NCBI GenBank assembly: GCA_043777755.1
Contig: JAYWHK010000054.1
Span: 1-13,178 of the forward strand
DNA: 13,178 nucleotides
Direction of reading: 5' to 3'
Source: CANHEE01 sp043777755
GTDB lineage: Bacteria; Bacteroidota; Bacteroidia; Chitinophagales; Saprospiraceae
Shown piece by piece: positions 7,374-13,178 of this stretch (position 1 is its first letter; every line of letters begins with the position of its first letter). Position numbers and translations under genes: made by a program. Under the pieces are notes generated by a model. That model was not told the DNA's origin. It did not search any database and worked only from the letters and a program-made list of their open reading frames with translations.

Positions 7374-7484
7374 CTAAATATGTATGCCTCCACTCACTTC
7401 TATACGTTGAGCATTTACCCATTTTGCATCGTCGCTACATGAAAATGCGACCACACTGCCAATATCATCAGGCAATATTTCCTG
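7374..7484 (-). pseudogene. C-terminal remnant of a short-chain dehydrogenase/reductase (SDR)
   Basis: On the minus strand, 36 codons from 7484 to the TAG at 7374-7376 read as the end of a classical SDR: PDDIGSVVAFSCSDDAKWVN then AQRIEVSGGI. This matches the family's final segment (PEDIA-x-VVAFLASD-x-A-x-W-V-T-G-Q-x-I-x-V-SGG). An in-frame TAA at 7485-7487 and the neighbouring small membrane-protein gene, whose stop is at 7494, remove the remaining 200 or more residues, including the NAD(P)-binding GxxxGxG and the YxxxK catalytic site. It cannot be functional. It shows that a deletion or insertion replaced the body of an SDR gene here. Confidence 0.75.
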
Positions 7485-7493
7485 TTAGTGTAA

Positions 7494-7769
7494 TTAATGC
7501 TTGTTGAAATTACGAATTTTATTCCACCATAATACAAAAAAATACTTTATTTTCTGCCAAACTTCTTTACCCAAAAAGACAATTGACAGCACAAAGCATA
7601 CTTCTCCAAGCACGATTAATGTCGTTAATAAAATAGCCGAATGTCCCGTTGATAAATTGAATAAACCAATAAATGGCATTAAAAGCCACGTAGCGCAGGA
7701 TAAGGCTAAAAGTATGTAGCCAATGATTTTTTTTTGGCTTGGGCTAAGATAATTTATAATTTTTTCCAT
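7494..7769 (-). CDS. Small two-helix membrane protein, transporter-suppressor-domain-like
   Basis: A 91-residue protein with two membrane helices at about 17-37 and 43-64, then a basic tail that begins LGKEVWQKIKYFF. The arrangement, with a G-E in the second helix followed by GKE-x-W-x-KIK, resembles small Bacteroidota proteins annotated as transporter suppressor domain-containing; I recall this family from annotation and cannot check it here. Its function is not established. A good promoter lies upstream on the same strand (7800-7830), which supports expression. The start at ATG 7769 is the only plausible one. Its stop is 10 bases from the SDR remnant, so it probably sits at the junction that destroyed that gene. 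Confidence 0.65.
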   Translation of the reverse strand: MEKIINYLSPSQKKIIGYILLALSCATWLLMPFIGLFNLSTGHSAILLTTLIVLGEVCFVLSIVFLGKEVWQKIKYFFVLWWNKIRNFNKH

Positions 7770-7799
7770 GTTTTTTTAACAAATGAGTTTCTTTATTAG

Positions 7800-7830
7800 T
7801 AAAGATAGAGGTTTGCATTGATTAGTCAAA
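7800..7830 (-). promoter_or_regulatory. Promoter for the small membrane protein
   Basis: On the minus strand, TTTG (7830-7827) is followed after 19 bases by TATCTTTA (7807-7800), one base off the -7 consensus. Transcription would start near 7793, about 24 bases before the ATG at 7769. Confidence 0.5.
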
Positions 7831-7971
7831 TATTTTTTGAACAAAAAATAAAAAAATACTTGATAGCTTTCCAATCCAAAACATTTGACTATCTGTTTAA
7901 TAATCTGAATTTATTTGTGAAAAAATTTAAATATTTTGTTGAGCTGAAAATCATGATTTTTAGCGATGTTT

Positions 7972-8002
7972 TTTGATAATTTAAGATAATGTTGTATTTT
8001 TA
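7972..8002 (+). promoter_or_regulatory. Promoter in front of the MCRYA-type remnant
   Basis: TTTG at 7972-7975 and TATTTTTA at 7995-8002 are 19 bases apart, the same spacing and the same final-A variant as the promoter at 7800-7830. Transcription would start near 8009, about 48 bases before the ATG of the broken gene at 8057. I see no gene between 7831 and 8056 on either strand. Confidence 0.4.
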
Positions 8003-8056
8003 CACTGTCCGCTTTACGACGAATAAATTATTTGCTTTTGAAAAAAATTAAAAAAA

Positions 8057-8160
8057 ATGTGTCGTTACGCTTTGATACTTACGCTTGTTTCAAGTGCTAA
8101 ATGGATTTCAAACGAAGAAATTTGTTTGACATTGACCTTGGTTGTGGTCAGATAAAAACT
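8057..8160 (+). pseudogene. Remnant of a short Cys-motif protein of the MCRYA type
   Basis: ATG at 8057 begins MCRYA, after which the frame must shift by one base (near 8071) to continue FDTYACFKC, then a TAA stop at 8098-8100, then DFKRRNLFDID up to about 8136. Small conserved Bacteroidota proteins that I remember start M-x-RYAF, have Y-A-C-F-x-C-R-K-x-F-K-R and then L-x-D-I, with later CPxCG motifs; the spacing from the Cys pair to FKRR fits exactly. Here there is a frameshift, an internal stop and loss of the second Cys pair, so it is dead. The family's function is unknown to me. Its promoter and a small hairpin after it survive. Confidence 0.5.
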
Positions 8161-8303
8161 ACCTCAGTTTTGGTAGTTTTGCTTATTATTTGGTGGACGA
8201 TGATTGCCTTCTCATGCAAGCAGGTATGAATATTTTAGCAACTAAAAATGAAGAAAAATGGAATTTTATAAGGGTGTTTTGGAATATTACACGTTTTGAA
8301 TGA
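8136..8303 (+). pseudogene. Orphan coding fragment, family unknown
   Basis: A 55-codon open stretch between a TGA at 8133-8135 and a TGA at 8301-8303. Its second half, SFGSFAYYLVDDDCLLMQAG and then an Asn/Glu/Trp-containing segment ending FWNITRFE, looks protein-like, but the stretch has no early start codon; the first Met is about half-way. It overlaps the hairpin at 8155-8180. It could be the tail of a lost gene. I do not recognise a family. Confidence 0.25.
8155..8180. terminator. Short terminator-like hairpin
   Basis: AAAACTACC (8155-8163) pairs with GGTAGTTTT (8172-8180) around an 8-base loop. The A and T runs form the ends of the stem, a common layout for bidirectional terminators in this phylum. 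It may be the former terminator of the MCRYA-type gene. Confidence 0.4.
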
Positions 8304-8337
8304 CCACTCAGTACTTTAACTAAACTCAATTTTTCAA

Positions 8338-8706
8338 ATGAAATTTTATTGGAAAATGCCAATCGGCTTACGGGCATATTATCAAGCCGAACTCACAGCC
8401 TATCAAAACAGTATGAGCCAAAACGATTTACCTTTGGCTTGGTATCATCTCGAAAGAGCGCATATCTTGGGACAACCGTGGGCGGTTGAACACTCGGCAG
8501 TGCACTGGATGATGCTCCGTTTTGGTTTTAAAATCAAAAGTTGGAAAGAAATCAAAGGACAAATTTTGCGCTTGATTTTTGGCGGTGTGAAATCATTTGT
8601 CGGCAAAATTCCGACTGGTAATACAGGTGGAGCAAATGTGCCACCTTTACAAATTATGGACATTCCGCAAGATTTACAAGTGATATTGAATAATTTTAAA
8701 AAATAA
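8338..8706 (+). CDS. DUF3703 family protein
   Basis: A 122-residue soluble protein of the DUF3703 family. The family pattern is clear: an early helix with QAELTAYQNSMSQNDLPLAW, then the block LERAHILGQ (38-46), a second helix with HWMMLRFGFKIKSWKEIKGQ (56-75), and the glycine-rich block PTGNTGGANV (92-101) before a short proline-containing end. The helical repeat is reminiscent of tetratricopeptide hairpins. The biochemical function is unknown. The gene ends 4 bases before the next start, so it is probably translated with the retropepsin-like gene. No clear promoter is visible immediately upstream. Confidence 0.85.
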   Translation: MKFYWKMPIGLRAYYQAELTAYQNSMSQNDLPLAWYHLERAHILGQPWAVEHSAVHWMMLRFGFKIKSWKEIKGQILRLIFGGVKSFVGKIPTGNTGGANVPPLQIMDIPQDLQVILNNFKK

Positions 8707-8710
8707 AATC

Positions 8711-9616
8711 ATGCTAAAATATTTTATACCATTTTGGTTATTGGCGGTAAGTCAAATGGCATTTGGACAAGCGAATAAAACGCTTATTCCGTTTCAATTA
8801 ACGTCTTTTAACAACATTTCTGTCAAGGCAATTCTTAATGAAATCGATACTGTGCAGCTTATGTTTCATACGGCTGCCAATGCGGTAACATTGACGGAAG
8901 CAGCTACTAAAAACCTCAAAAGTCTTAGTTTTGATAAGAGTATAGATGGGGTTGAAAGTTGGGGCGGTTTGAGCAACAATGTGAGGTTAAGTCAGCACAA
9001 TACACTAAAAATCGAGAACCTTTCGTGGAAAGAGGTGAAAATAACCGAAAATAAACATTCTGGACAGTTCACTGACGGAAAATTTGGTATAGACCTTTTT
9101 AAAGACAAAGTAATGCAGATTGATTTTGATAAAAAAATCATCGTCATCTCTGACAATTTGCCTAAAAAACTCAAAAAATACAGTAAATTAAAACTCATTT
9201 ATGAAAATGAAATGATGTTTGTAGCCGCTAATTGTGAAGTCGAAGCGGGTAGTAATGGGGTGAGCAATAAATTTTTACTTCATTCGGGCTATGGAGGAAG
9301 TATTTTGTTAGATGATCAATTCGCAAATGAACATAAACTCAACGAAAAACTAAAAATAATAGATGAAAAAGACTTGAAAGATTCTTATGGCAATGTGCTA
9401 AAAACGAAGAAAGCAATTTTGCCAGCCTTCAAAATTGGCGATTTCGTACTTTCAGATATTTCCGTAGGCTTTTTTCCAGGAGCTATCGGTAGGCAAAAAA
9501 TGAGTTCTATGGGTGGCGATGTTCTCAAAAGATTTAACTGGATTATTGATGCTAAAAGGGAATACATCTATTTGAAACCCAACAAAAATTTCCAAATGCC
9601 TTACTCAAAAGTGTAA
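8711..9616 (+). CDS. Secreted retropepsin-like (aspartyl protease fold) protein with Asp-to-His changes
   Basis: A 301-residue exported protein. Residues 1-19 form a signal peptide with a probable cut after AFG. Two domains follow that resemble the two lobes of retropepsin-like aspartyl proteases. Where these usually have D-T-G or D-S-G, the sequence reads MFHTAANAVTL (51-61) and LLHSGYGGSILL (189-200), so the expected Asp is His in both lobes. The C-terminal GGDVLKRFNWIIDAKREYIY (268-287) and LKPN are typical of the Bacteroidota aspartyl protease family. It should act in the periplasm or outside the cell. With both Asp missing it may be a non-catalytic binding protein, or use other chemistry. 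It follows the DUF3703 gene by 4 bases. The fold call is good; activity is doubtful. Confidence 0.75.
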   Translation: MLKYFIPFWLLAVSQMAFGQANKTLIPFQLTSFNNISVKAILNEIDTVQLMFHTAANAVTLTEAATKNLKSLSFDKSIDGVESWGGLSNNVRLSQHNTLKIENLSWKEVKITENKHSGQFTDGKFGIDLFKDKVMQIDFDKKIIVISDNLPKKLKKYSKLKLIYENEMMFVAANCEVEAGSNGVSNKFLLHSGYGGSILLDDQFANEHKLNEKLKIIDEKDLKDSYGNVLKTKKAILPAFKIGDFVLSDISVGFFPGAIGRQKMSSMGGDVLKRFNWIIDAKREYIYLKPNKNFQMPYSKV

Positions 9617-9619
9617 ATT

Positions 9620-9654
9620 TTTGACAAAAAAGAAGTGGAACAAAAATAAATTTG
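9620..9654 (+). promoter_or_regulatory. Promoter for the GNAT gene
   Basis: TTTG at 9620-9623 and TAAATTTG at 9647-9654, an exact -7 match, are 23 bases apart, the same gap as at 3905-3939. Transcription would start near 9661, 60 bases before the ATG at 9721. Confidence 0.5.
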
Positions 9655-9720
9655 CATGAAGCAAAGTAAAATCTTGAAGGATAAGAAGAAAAATTATTAC
9701 TTTTTCAAAAATAACAACTA

Positions 9721-10163
9721 ATGCAATTTTATACTTTTAGAAATACCCTCAGCGAAGAACATAAGGCGGCTATCATGGCATTGTACCAGCTTATTTTTAA
9801 TGTTGAAAATAATTATAAATTTTTACAACGCATTGAAAATGAGCAAGATATATTATTTTTATTGGCTTATGAAAATCAAGAATTGGCGGGATTTAAAATT
9901 GGTTATCGGAAAGAGGAAGAACTGTTTTACAGTTGGTTGGGTGCTGTTCATCACAAGTATAGGCAGCAAGGTGTTGCAGCAGAATTAATGTGTTTGCAAC
10001 ACGATTGGTGTCGTCAAAATGGGTACAAAAAGTACAAACCAAAACACTAAATCAATGGAAATCTATGCTGATTTTGAACCTAAAACACGGTTTTGATATT
10101 ACAGCAACCTATCGCGATGAAAAAGGTACGTTGAAAATTATCTTAGAGAAAATGCTTACATGA
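9721..10163 (+). pseudogene. GNAT family N-acetyltransferase, interrupted by a one-base frameshift
   Basis: The first frame gives 109 residues with a GNAT core: strands with DILFLLAYENQELAGFKIGY (43-62) and the acetyl-CoA binding segment SWLGAVHHKYRQQGVAAELM (71-90). It then stops early at 10048-10050. If the A5 run at 10027-10031 had six A, the frame would continue as GYKKVQTKTLNQWKSMLILN and LKHGFDITATYRDEKGTLKI, ending at a TGA at 10161-10163 and giving a 147-residue protein with a complete GNAT C-terminus. GNAT enzymes move an acetyl group from acetyl-CoA to an amine; the substrate is unknown. The promoter and a terminator 17 bases after the restored stop are intact. This is either a recent mutation, a read error, or slippage at the A run. 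Confidence 0.8.
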
Positions 10164-10180
10164 TTTTTGAATTTTAGTAA

Positions 10181-10219
10181 AACAACGGGCTTTGTCACTA
10201 CACGACAAAGCCCGTTGTT
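10181..10219. terminator. Strong bidirectional terminator between convergent genes
   Basis: A perfect 16-bp stem, AACAACGGGCTTTGTC (10181-10196) with GACAAAGCCCGTTGTT (10204-10219), around a 7-base loop. On the minus strand it is followed by TTTTAC; on the plus strand by ATTTAC. It lies just after the restored GNAT stop and 86 bases beyond the end of the leftward membrane-protein gene. Confidence 0.85.
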
Positions 10220-10221
10220 AT

Positions 10222-10304
10222 TTACTCCTTCACAATCCGCCAAACTCTGTTCCCAATTTTTAAAAATGAAGACCACTTGCAAAACCTTGTAAATCAATGT
10301 GTTT
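10222..10304 (-). pseudogene. Possible coding tail downstream of the membrane-protein gene
   Basis: On the minus strand, directly after the TAG of the membrane-protein gene, the same frame reads KHIDLQGFASGLHF and then stops. If the T5/A5 stretch at 10256-10265 gained one base, it would continue KIGNRVWRIVKE and end at a TAA (10222-10224) only 3 bases from the terminator stem. The basic ending close to a terminator looks like a real C-terminus. It may be the tail of a lost gene or of an originally longer membrane protein. The evidence is weak. Confidence 0.25.
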
Positions 10305-10994
10305 CTATAAATTTCTTGTTGCAAAAGCACGATTAAACACCTCTCGTGTATGATAAACGCCTTGCTTTTTGCATCGTTGATAAATCAAAAAAGTGATGAA
10401 AATTAAGAAAACAACCAATCCTATATGAATACCGTTTAGAAAATACCAAAAAACAGAAACAATAATATTTAAAAGCATGGTAATCATCAAATTACGCATA
10501 AATATGTAACTACTCAAAAAGTCTTCAATACGTTCATCAGATTTGGTTTTGTCTTTTTGGTTATTACAAATATTTTTTGCTGTTTGAAAAAGACGACCAA
10601 AATCTTTGTCTTCAAATTGTTCGATTGTCTTTGCCAGAAGTCGTTGGTCGTTGGTTTTTTCTTGTAAAAAAGCAAAAATAGCCGTAGGATTATTCAATGG
10701 CTTTGCTTTTACTTTGTCACGCAACAAGAGATTAGAAGGTCGTCCGCCCCAAAGTTTCCAAAGGATTTCTTCAAAATCACTTGACAACATATTGATAACA
10801 GTACCAATAATGAAACAAAGGGCAAAAAATACCGAAGTCGTAATAGTAGAATAATCCTTAAAAGCTAACAAAGATTTACTCAATTGTCCTTCTAATCCAC
10901 CACTCAAAAAATACATAAATGGCAGAACCAAGGTCATAATTAATAAGCCTGGTATAAGTTTAACGATGATGTCAAAAATTTTAAATTGTAACAT
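10305..10994 (-). CDS. Four-helix membrane protein, partner of the nitrilase-domain protein
   Basis: A 229-residue integral membrane protein that I do not recognise by name. Helices lie at about 12-31, 51-70, 167-186 and 190-206, in two hairpins separated by a polar region of nearly 100 residues (about 72-165) that is probably cytoplasmic, helical and rich in Lys, Asp and Glu. The N-terminus carries a KLIPGLL motif at the first helix; the C-terminus is short and basic (QRCKKQGVYHTREVFNRAF). The start ATG at 10994 is 4 bases after the stop of the nitrilase-domain gene, so the two are almost certainly co-transcribed and translationally coupled. Small multi-pass proteins next to a catalytic protein often act as membrane effectors or anchors in anti-phage systems; that role is inferred from context only. 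Confidence 0.8.
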   Translation of the reverse strand: MLQFKIFDIIVKLIPGLLIMTLVLPFMYFLSGGLEGQLSKSLLAFKDYSTITTSVFFALCFIIGTVINMLSSDFEEILWKLWGGRPSNLLLRDKVKAKPLNNPTAIFAFLQEKTNDQRLLAKTIEQFEDKDFGRLFQTAKNICNNQKDKTKSDERIEDFLSSYIFMRNLMITMLLNIIVSVFWYFLNGIHIGLVVFLIFITFLIYQRCKKQGVYHTREVFNRAFATRNL

Positions 10995-10998
10995 TTTA

Positions 10999-13117
10999 TT
11001 ATTCGTTTAAATTTTTCCCTCTCCTATTCATAGCTTTTACTCTATCAAAGCCAGGAGGAGTTGGTTTATAATCTTTATTTTCTGATGAATATTCTTGAAT
11101 TTGGAAATCTCTAAGGTTTTTTATGTCAATTTCGTCAATCAAAACAGCCGCATTAATACCACCTTTTATTTTTATTTGATTAATTTCAACATTATTTACA
11201 GGTTTTGAAATTCTTGTATCGCCAAATTTAGAGTTATTGGCTTGAATTAAATAGCAATGGAAGTCCCTAATACAACTTTCTACAATATTAGAAAAATAAT
11301 TGGTATCTGGATTGTTTTCACACGCCACAATTAAATCAACTTCATCTTTAAACATTGCTCTATGCTTTATATCCGCTAACTCGAAGCAATTAAATGCTGC
11401 AAAGTTAATACCTTTCCAATTAAAAAGATGATATTCGCATGGAAAAGGTTCTGGGATTTCGTAGCGATACCTTTCTAAAATTTCTTTTTCCTTAGGAGAG
11501 TAGTAGTTTTTTATTCTAAAAATGGGTAATAATGCTTTATAGCCACCAATATTTTCTTCTTTATTTTTAATTTCAAACGGAAGTAATGTAACCATAAAAT
11601 TAAAGGCAGTATTATTGACAATCCAATGCTCTAAGCCAAATACCATTATTACTTGATGTTGTAATGCATACTGACAAAGCCAAGTCAATGCTTTATAAGG
11701 AATACTGACCTCAGGTAAAACAATCATATCCAATTTGCCATGTTTCCACGTTTCTCTTTCAATCAAATTTAAAAGATGATTGATGTCTTCTTTTCTTTGC
11801 TTATCAAAAATTGGATTTTTCAAATAACTTTCTTTGATGTGTCTATCATCAAGTTTCATATTTACCAAACCTACTCTAAGTTTTTCCTTTCGATTTTTGG
11901 GGTCAATGCTGATTTGCCGTACTACAATTCTATCTTCTTGTTTATCGTTTCTCTTGATAGTAGATTTAGCAAAATGTTTATAATCAAACTTTACATCAAA
12001 TTTTGATGTTATGCTTTTATTGATATTATGGAAACTATCTTTTGATTTTTCAATATATCCCTTATCTTTATCCTCTATTGCCCCTTCCTTTGTTTCAAAA
12101 GAAATTAACTTTTTTGTATTATTTTTAAATTCTTTTGACTTTTCCCAAAGCTGTTGCCTAAATTCAGACAATGCTACTTCATGGAAGTGTACATATCTTG
12201 GAGAGTATTCGATTTTAGTGTCGTCTAATTCAAATAATGTATAGTTGCCGTTATTACTTTCAGGTATCAAATCTATTTCTAAATAACTTTTTTGTAAGCC
12301 TTCATTAGTTGCTGCATATTTCGTATAGTTTATCAAAGGCAATTTAATAAAGTTATGTCGAACAAGGTTAGAATTTCGCAAATTTATGATTAAGGCATCA
12401 ATATTTAGTGTATAATCTTTATATTTTAATAATTTTTCAATGCGCTCGTCACTCAAATTATATTTTGAAAGTAAAGGATTTTTATCTTTATCTTCTTTGC
12501 CATAGCTTTCATTTCGTACTCCTTCTAATGCTAACGCCATCGCTACTGATGCTGATAGCGATTTATGTAATGTACTTTGCAAAAGTTCTTTTTTGGGATT
12601 ATCTGAAATAAGATTTATTGCATTTTTCGCATTTTCAATAAACTGAATTAGGCTTTTTTTATCCTTTGTAATGACAAAATAGGTGGCTACTTTTTCCCAT
12701 AATTTTGAACTTTCTATCGCTCTTGCGCCTTGAAAGAAAATCAAAACTTGCTTTGCAGCAATAGGGTCTTTTTCTCTATCTGACTGTAATGTTGAATAGA
12801 TTTTTTTTGCTAAAAATTTTGATGCACCAAATAAATCAACGCCAAAACCTGTAACATTCCGCAATTTATTCATTGAGCCATCAAAAGCTAAAAAATGTGC
12901 CTCCGTGTAAAATTCGTCATTTACGGTTGCTTCCTCAGGTAATAAACGAAATTCACTACTTTCTATTCTTAATTCTTTTTGAAATTTATGCAGTAAAGCA
13001 ACAGGTTGTTTGTAGTCAAAATAAATGAATTTTATTTTGTCATTTTGAAAAATTAAGTTGCTTTTTTCAGGAATATCTTTTACTACTCGATGTTCCAGTT
13101 TTTGAAATTTTAGGCAT
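10999..13117 (-). CDS. Large protein with C-terminal carbon-nitrogen hydrolase (nitrilase) domain; 5' end shows a one-base frameshift
   Basis: The intact frame runs from ATG 12873 to 10999 (624 residues). Residues 330-585 form a nitrilase-superfamily domain: LRVGLVNM at its start, Glu388 in MIVLPEVSIP, Lys455 in FRIKNYYSPKE, Cys496 in FAAFNCFELADI, then QANNSKFGDTRISKP; the Glu-Lys-Cys triad appears complete. The first 240 residues are mostly alpha-helical (ARAIESSKLWEKVATYFVI), followed by a charged linker. Coding clearly continues upstream in the same frame for about 80 codons (EHRVVKDIPEKSNLIFQ, FRLLPEEATVNDEFYTEAHF) but reaches no start. Removing one A from the A5 run at 13099-13103 joins it to ATG 13117 (MPKISK), giving 705 residues. 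RT-nitrilase proteins of DRT type 1 are the closest architecture that I can name, but no YxDD motif is seen. The substrate is unknown. Confidence 0.8.
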
Positions 13118-13178
13118 AATTTTTTTTGACACTAAAATTTTATAATTTTTTTATAATTTTTATAAAAATAAAAAATTG

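Noticed and set aside
7153..7422. 89-codon leftward frame overlapping the SDR remnant
   Set aside because: It overlaps the SDR tail in another frame and passes through the inverted repeat; there is no promoter, and its Phe/Ser/Leu-rich content is that of AT-rich non-coding DNA.
8186..8377. 63-codon leftward frame upstream of the DUF3703 gene
   Set aside because: It lies antisense to the 8136-8303 fragment and overlaps the DUF3703 start; no supporting signal.
10109..10330. 73-codon leftward frame across the strong terminator
   Set aside because: It runs straight through a perfect terminator stem and the restored GNAT C-terminus on the other strand, so it is a chance opening.
10999..13117. 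A reverse transcriptase domain in the nitrilase protein
   Set aside because: I looked for the YxDD catalytic motif and surrounding RT blocks in the N-terminal half and found none; the 60 bases upstream of ATG 13117 are AT-rich with stops in the two frames I read.
1..13178. CRISPR arrays, tRNA or rRNA genes
   Set aside because: No regularly spaced direct repeats, cloverleaf-like segments or ribosomal RNA signatures were seen on either strand.

Overview
The window looks like chromosomal DNA of a low-GC member of the Bacteroidota. I could not place it to genus; Cytophagales-like is my best guess. The evidence is the AT-rich composition, several promoters of the Bacteroidota type (-7 box TAnnTTTG with an upstream TTTG), starts without clear Shine-Dalgarno sequences, and families common in that phylum.

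Layout. (1) 1-1607: a rightward DUF1508-repeat protein, followed by a 267-bp non-coding element with inverted ends and a 10-bp direct duplication (MITE-like), then a bidirectional terminator. (2) 1608-3939: a leftward pair, a lipoprotein and a polyprenyl-phosphate sugar transferase, with a promoter in front of the lipoprotein. (3) 4043-6297: rightward rsmI, whose leader carries a terminator-like hairpin between its promoter and the start codon, then an unrecognised multi-pass membrane protein. (4) 6298-8337: an untidy accessory stretch. It holds one intact SMI1/KNR4 protein and one small membrane protein among decayed pieces: a short-chain dehydrogenase tail, a Cys-motif MCRYA-type gene with its promoter still visible, and two unknown scraps. 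(5) 8338-10163: a DUF3703 protein, a secreted retropepsin-like protein whose expected Asp residues read as His, and a GNAT acetyltransferase broken by a one-base frameshift. (6) 10181-13178: a strong terminator, then a leftward two-gene unit. Its upstream gene encodes a large protein with a C-terminal carbon-nitrogen hydrolase (nitrilase) domain; its downstream gene, 4 bp away, encodes a four-helix membrane protein.

The nitrilase/membrane pair is the best candidate for an undescribed system. A catalytic protein with a long alpha-helical N-terminal region next to a small multi-pass protein recalls the RT-nitrilase plus membrane-protein organisation of DRT type 1 anti-phage systems, but no reverse transcriptase motif is visible here. 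Its intact reading frame starts at 12873, yet clear coding continues upstream in the same frame for about 80 codons and meets a good ATG at 13117 if one base is removed from an A5 run. Together with the GNAT frameshift, homopolymer length changes recur in this end of the window. They may be sequencing errors, real decay or slippage; the sequence alone cannot tell.
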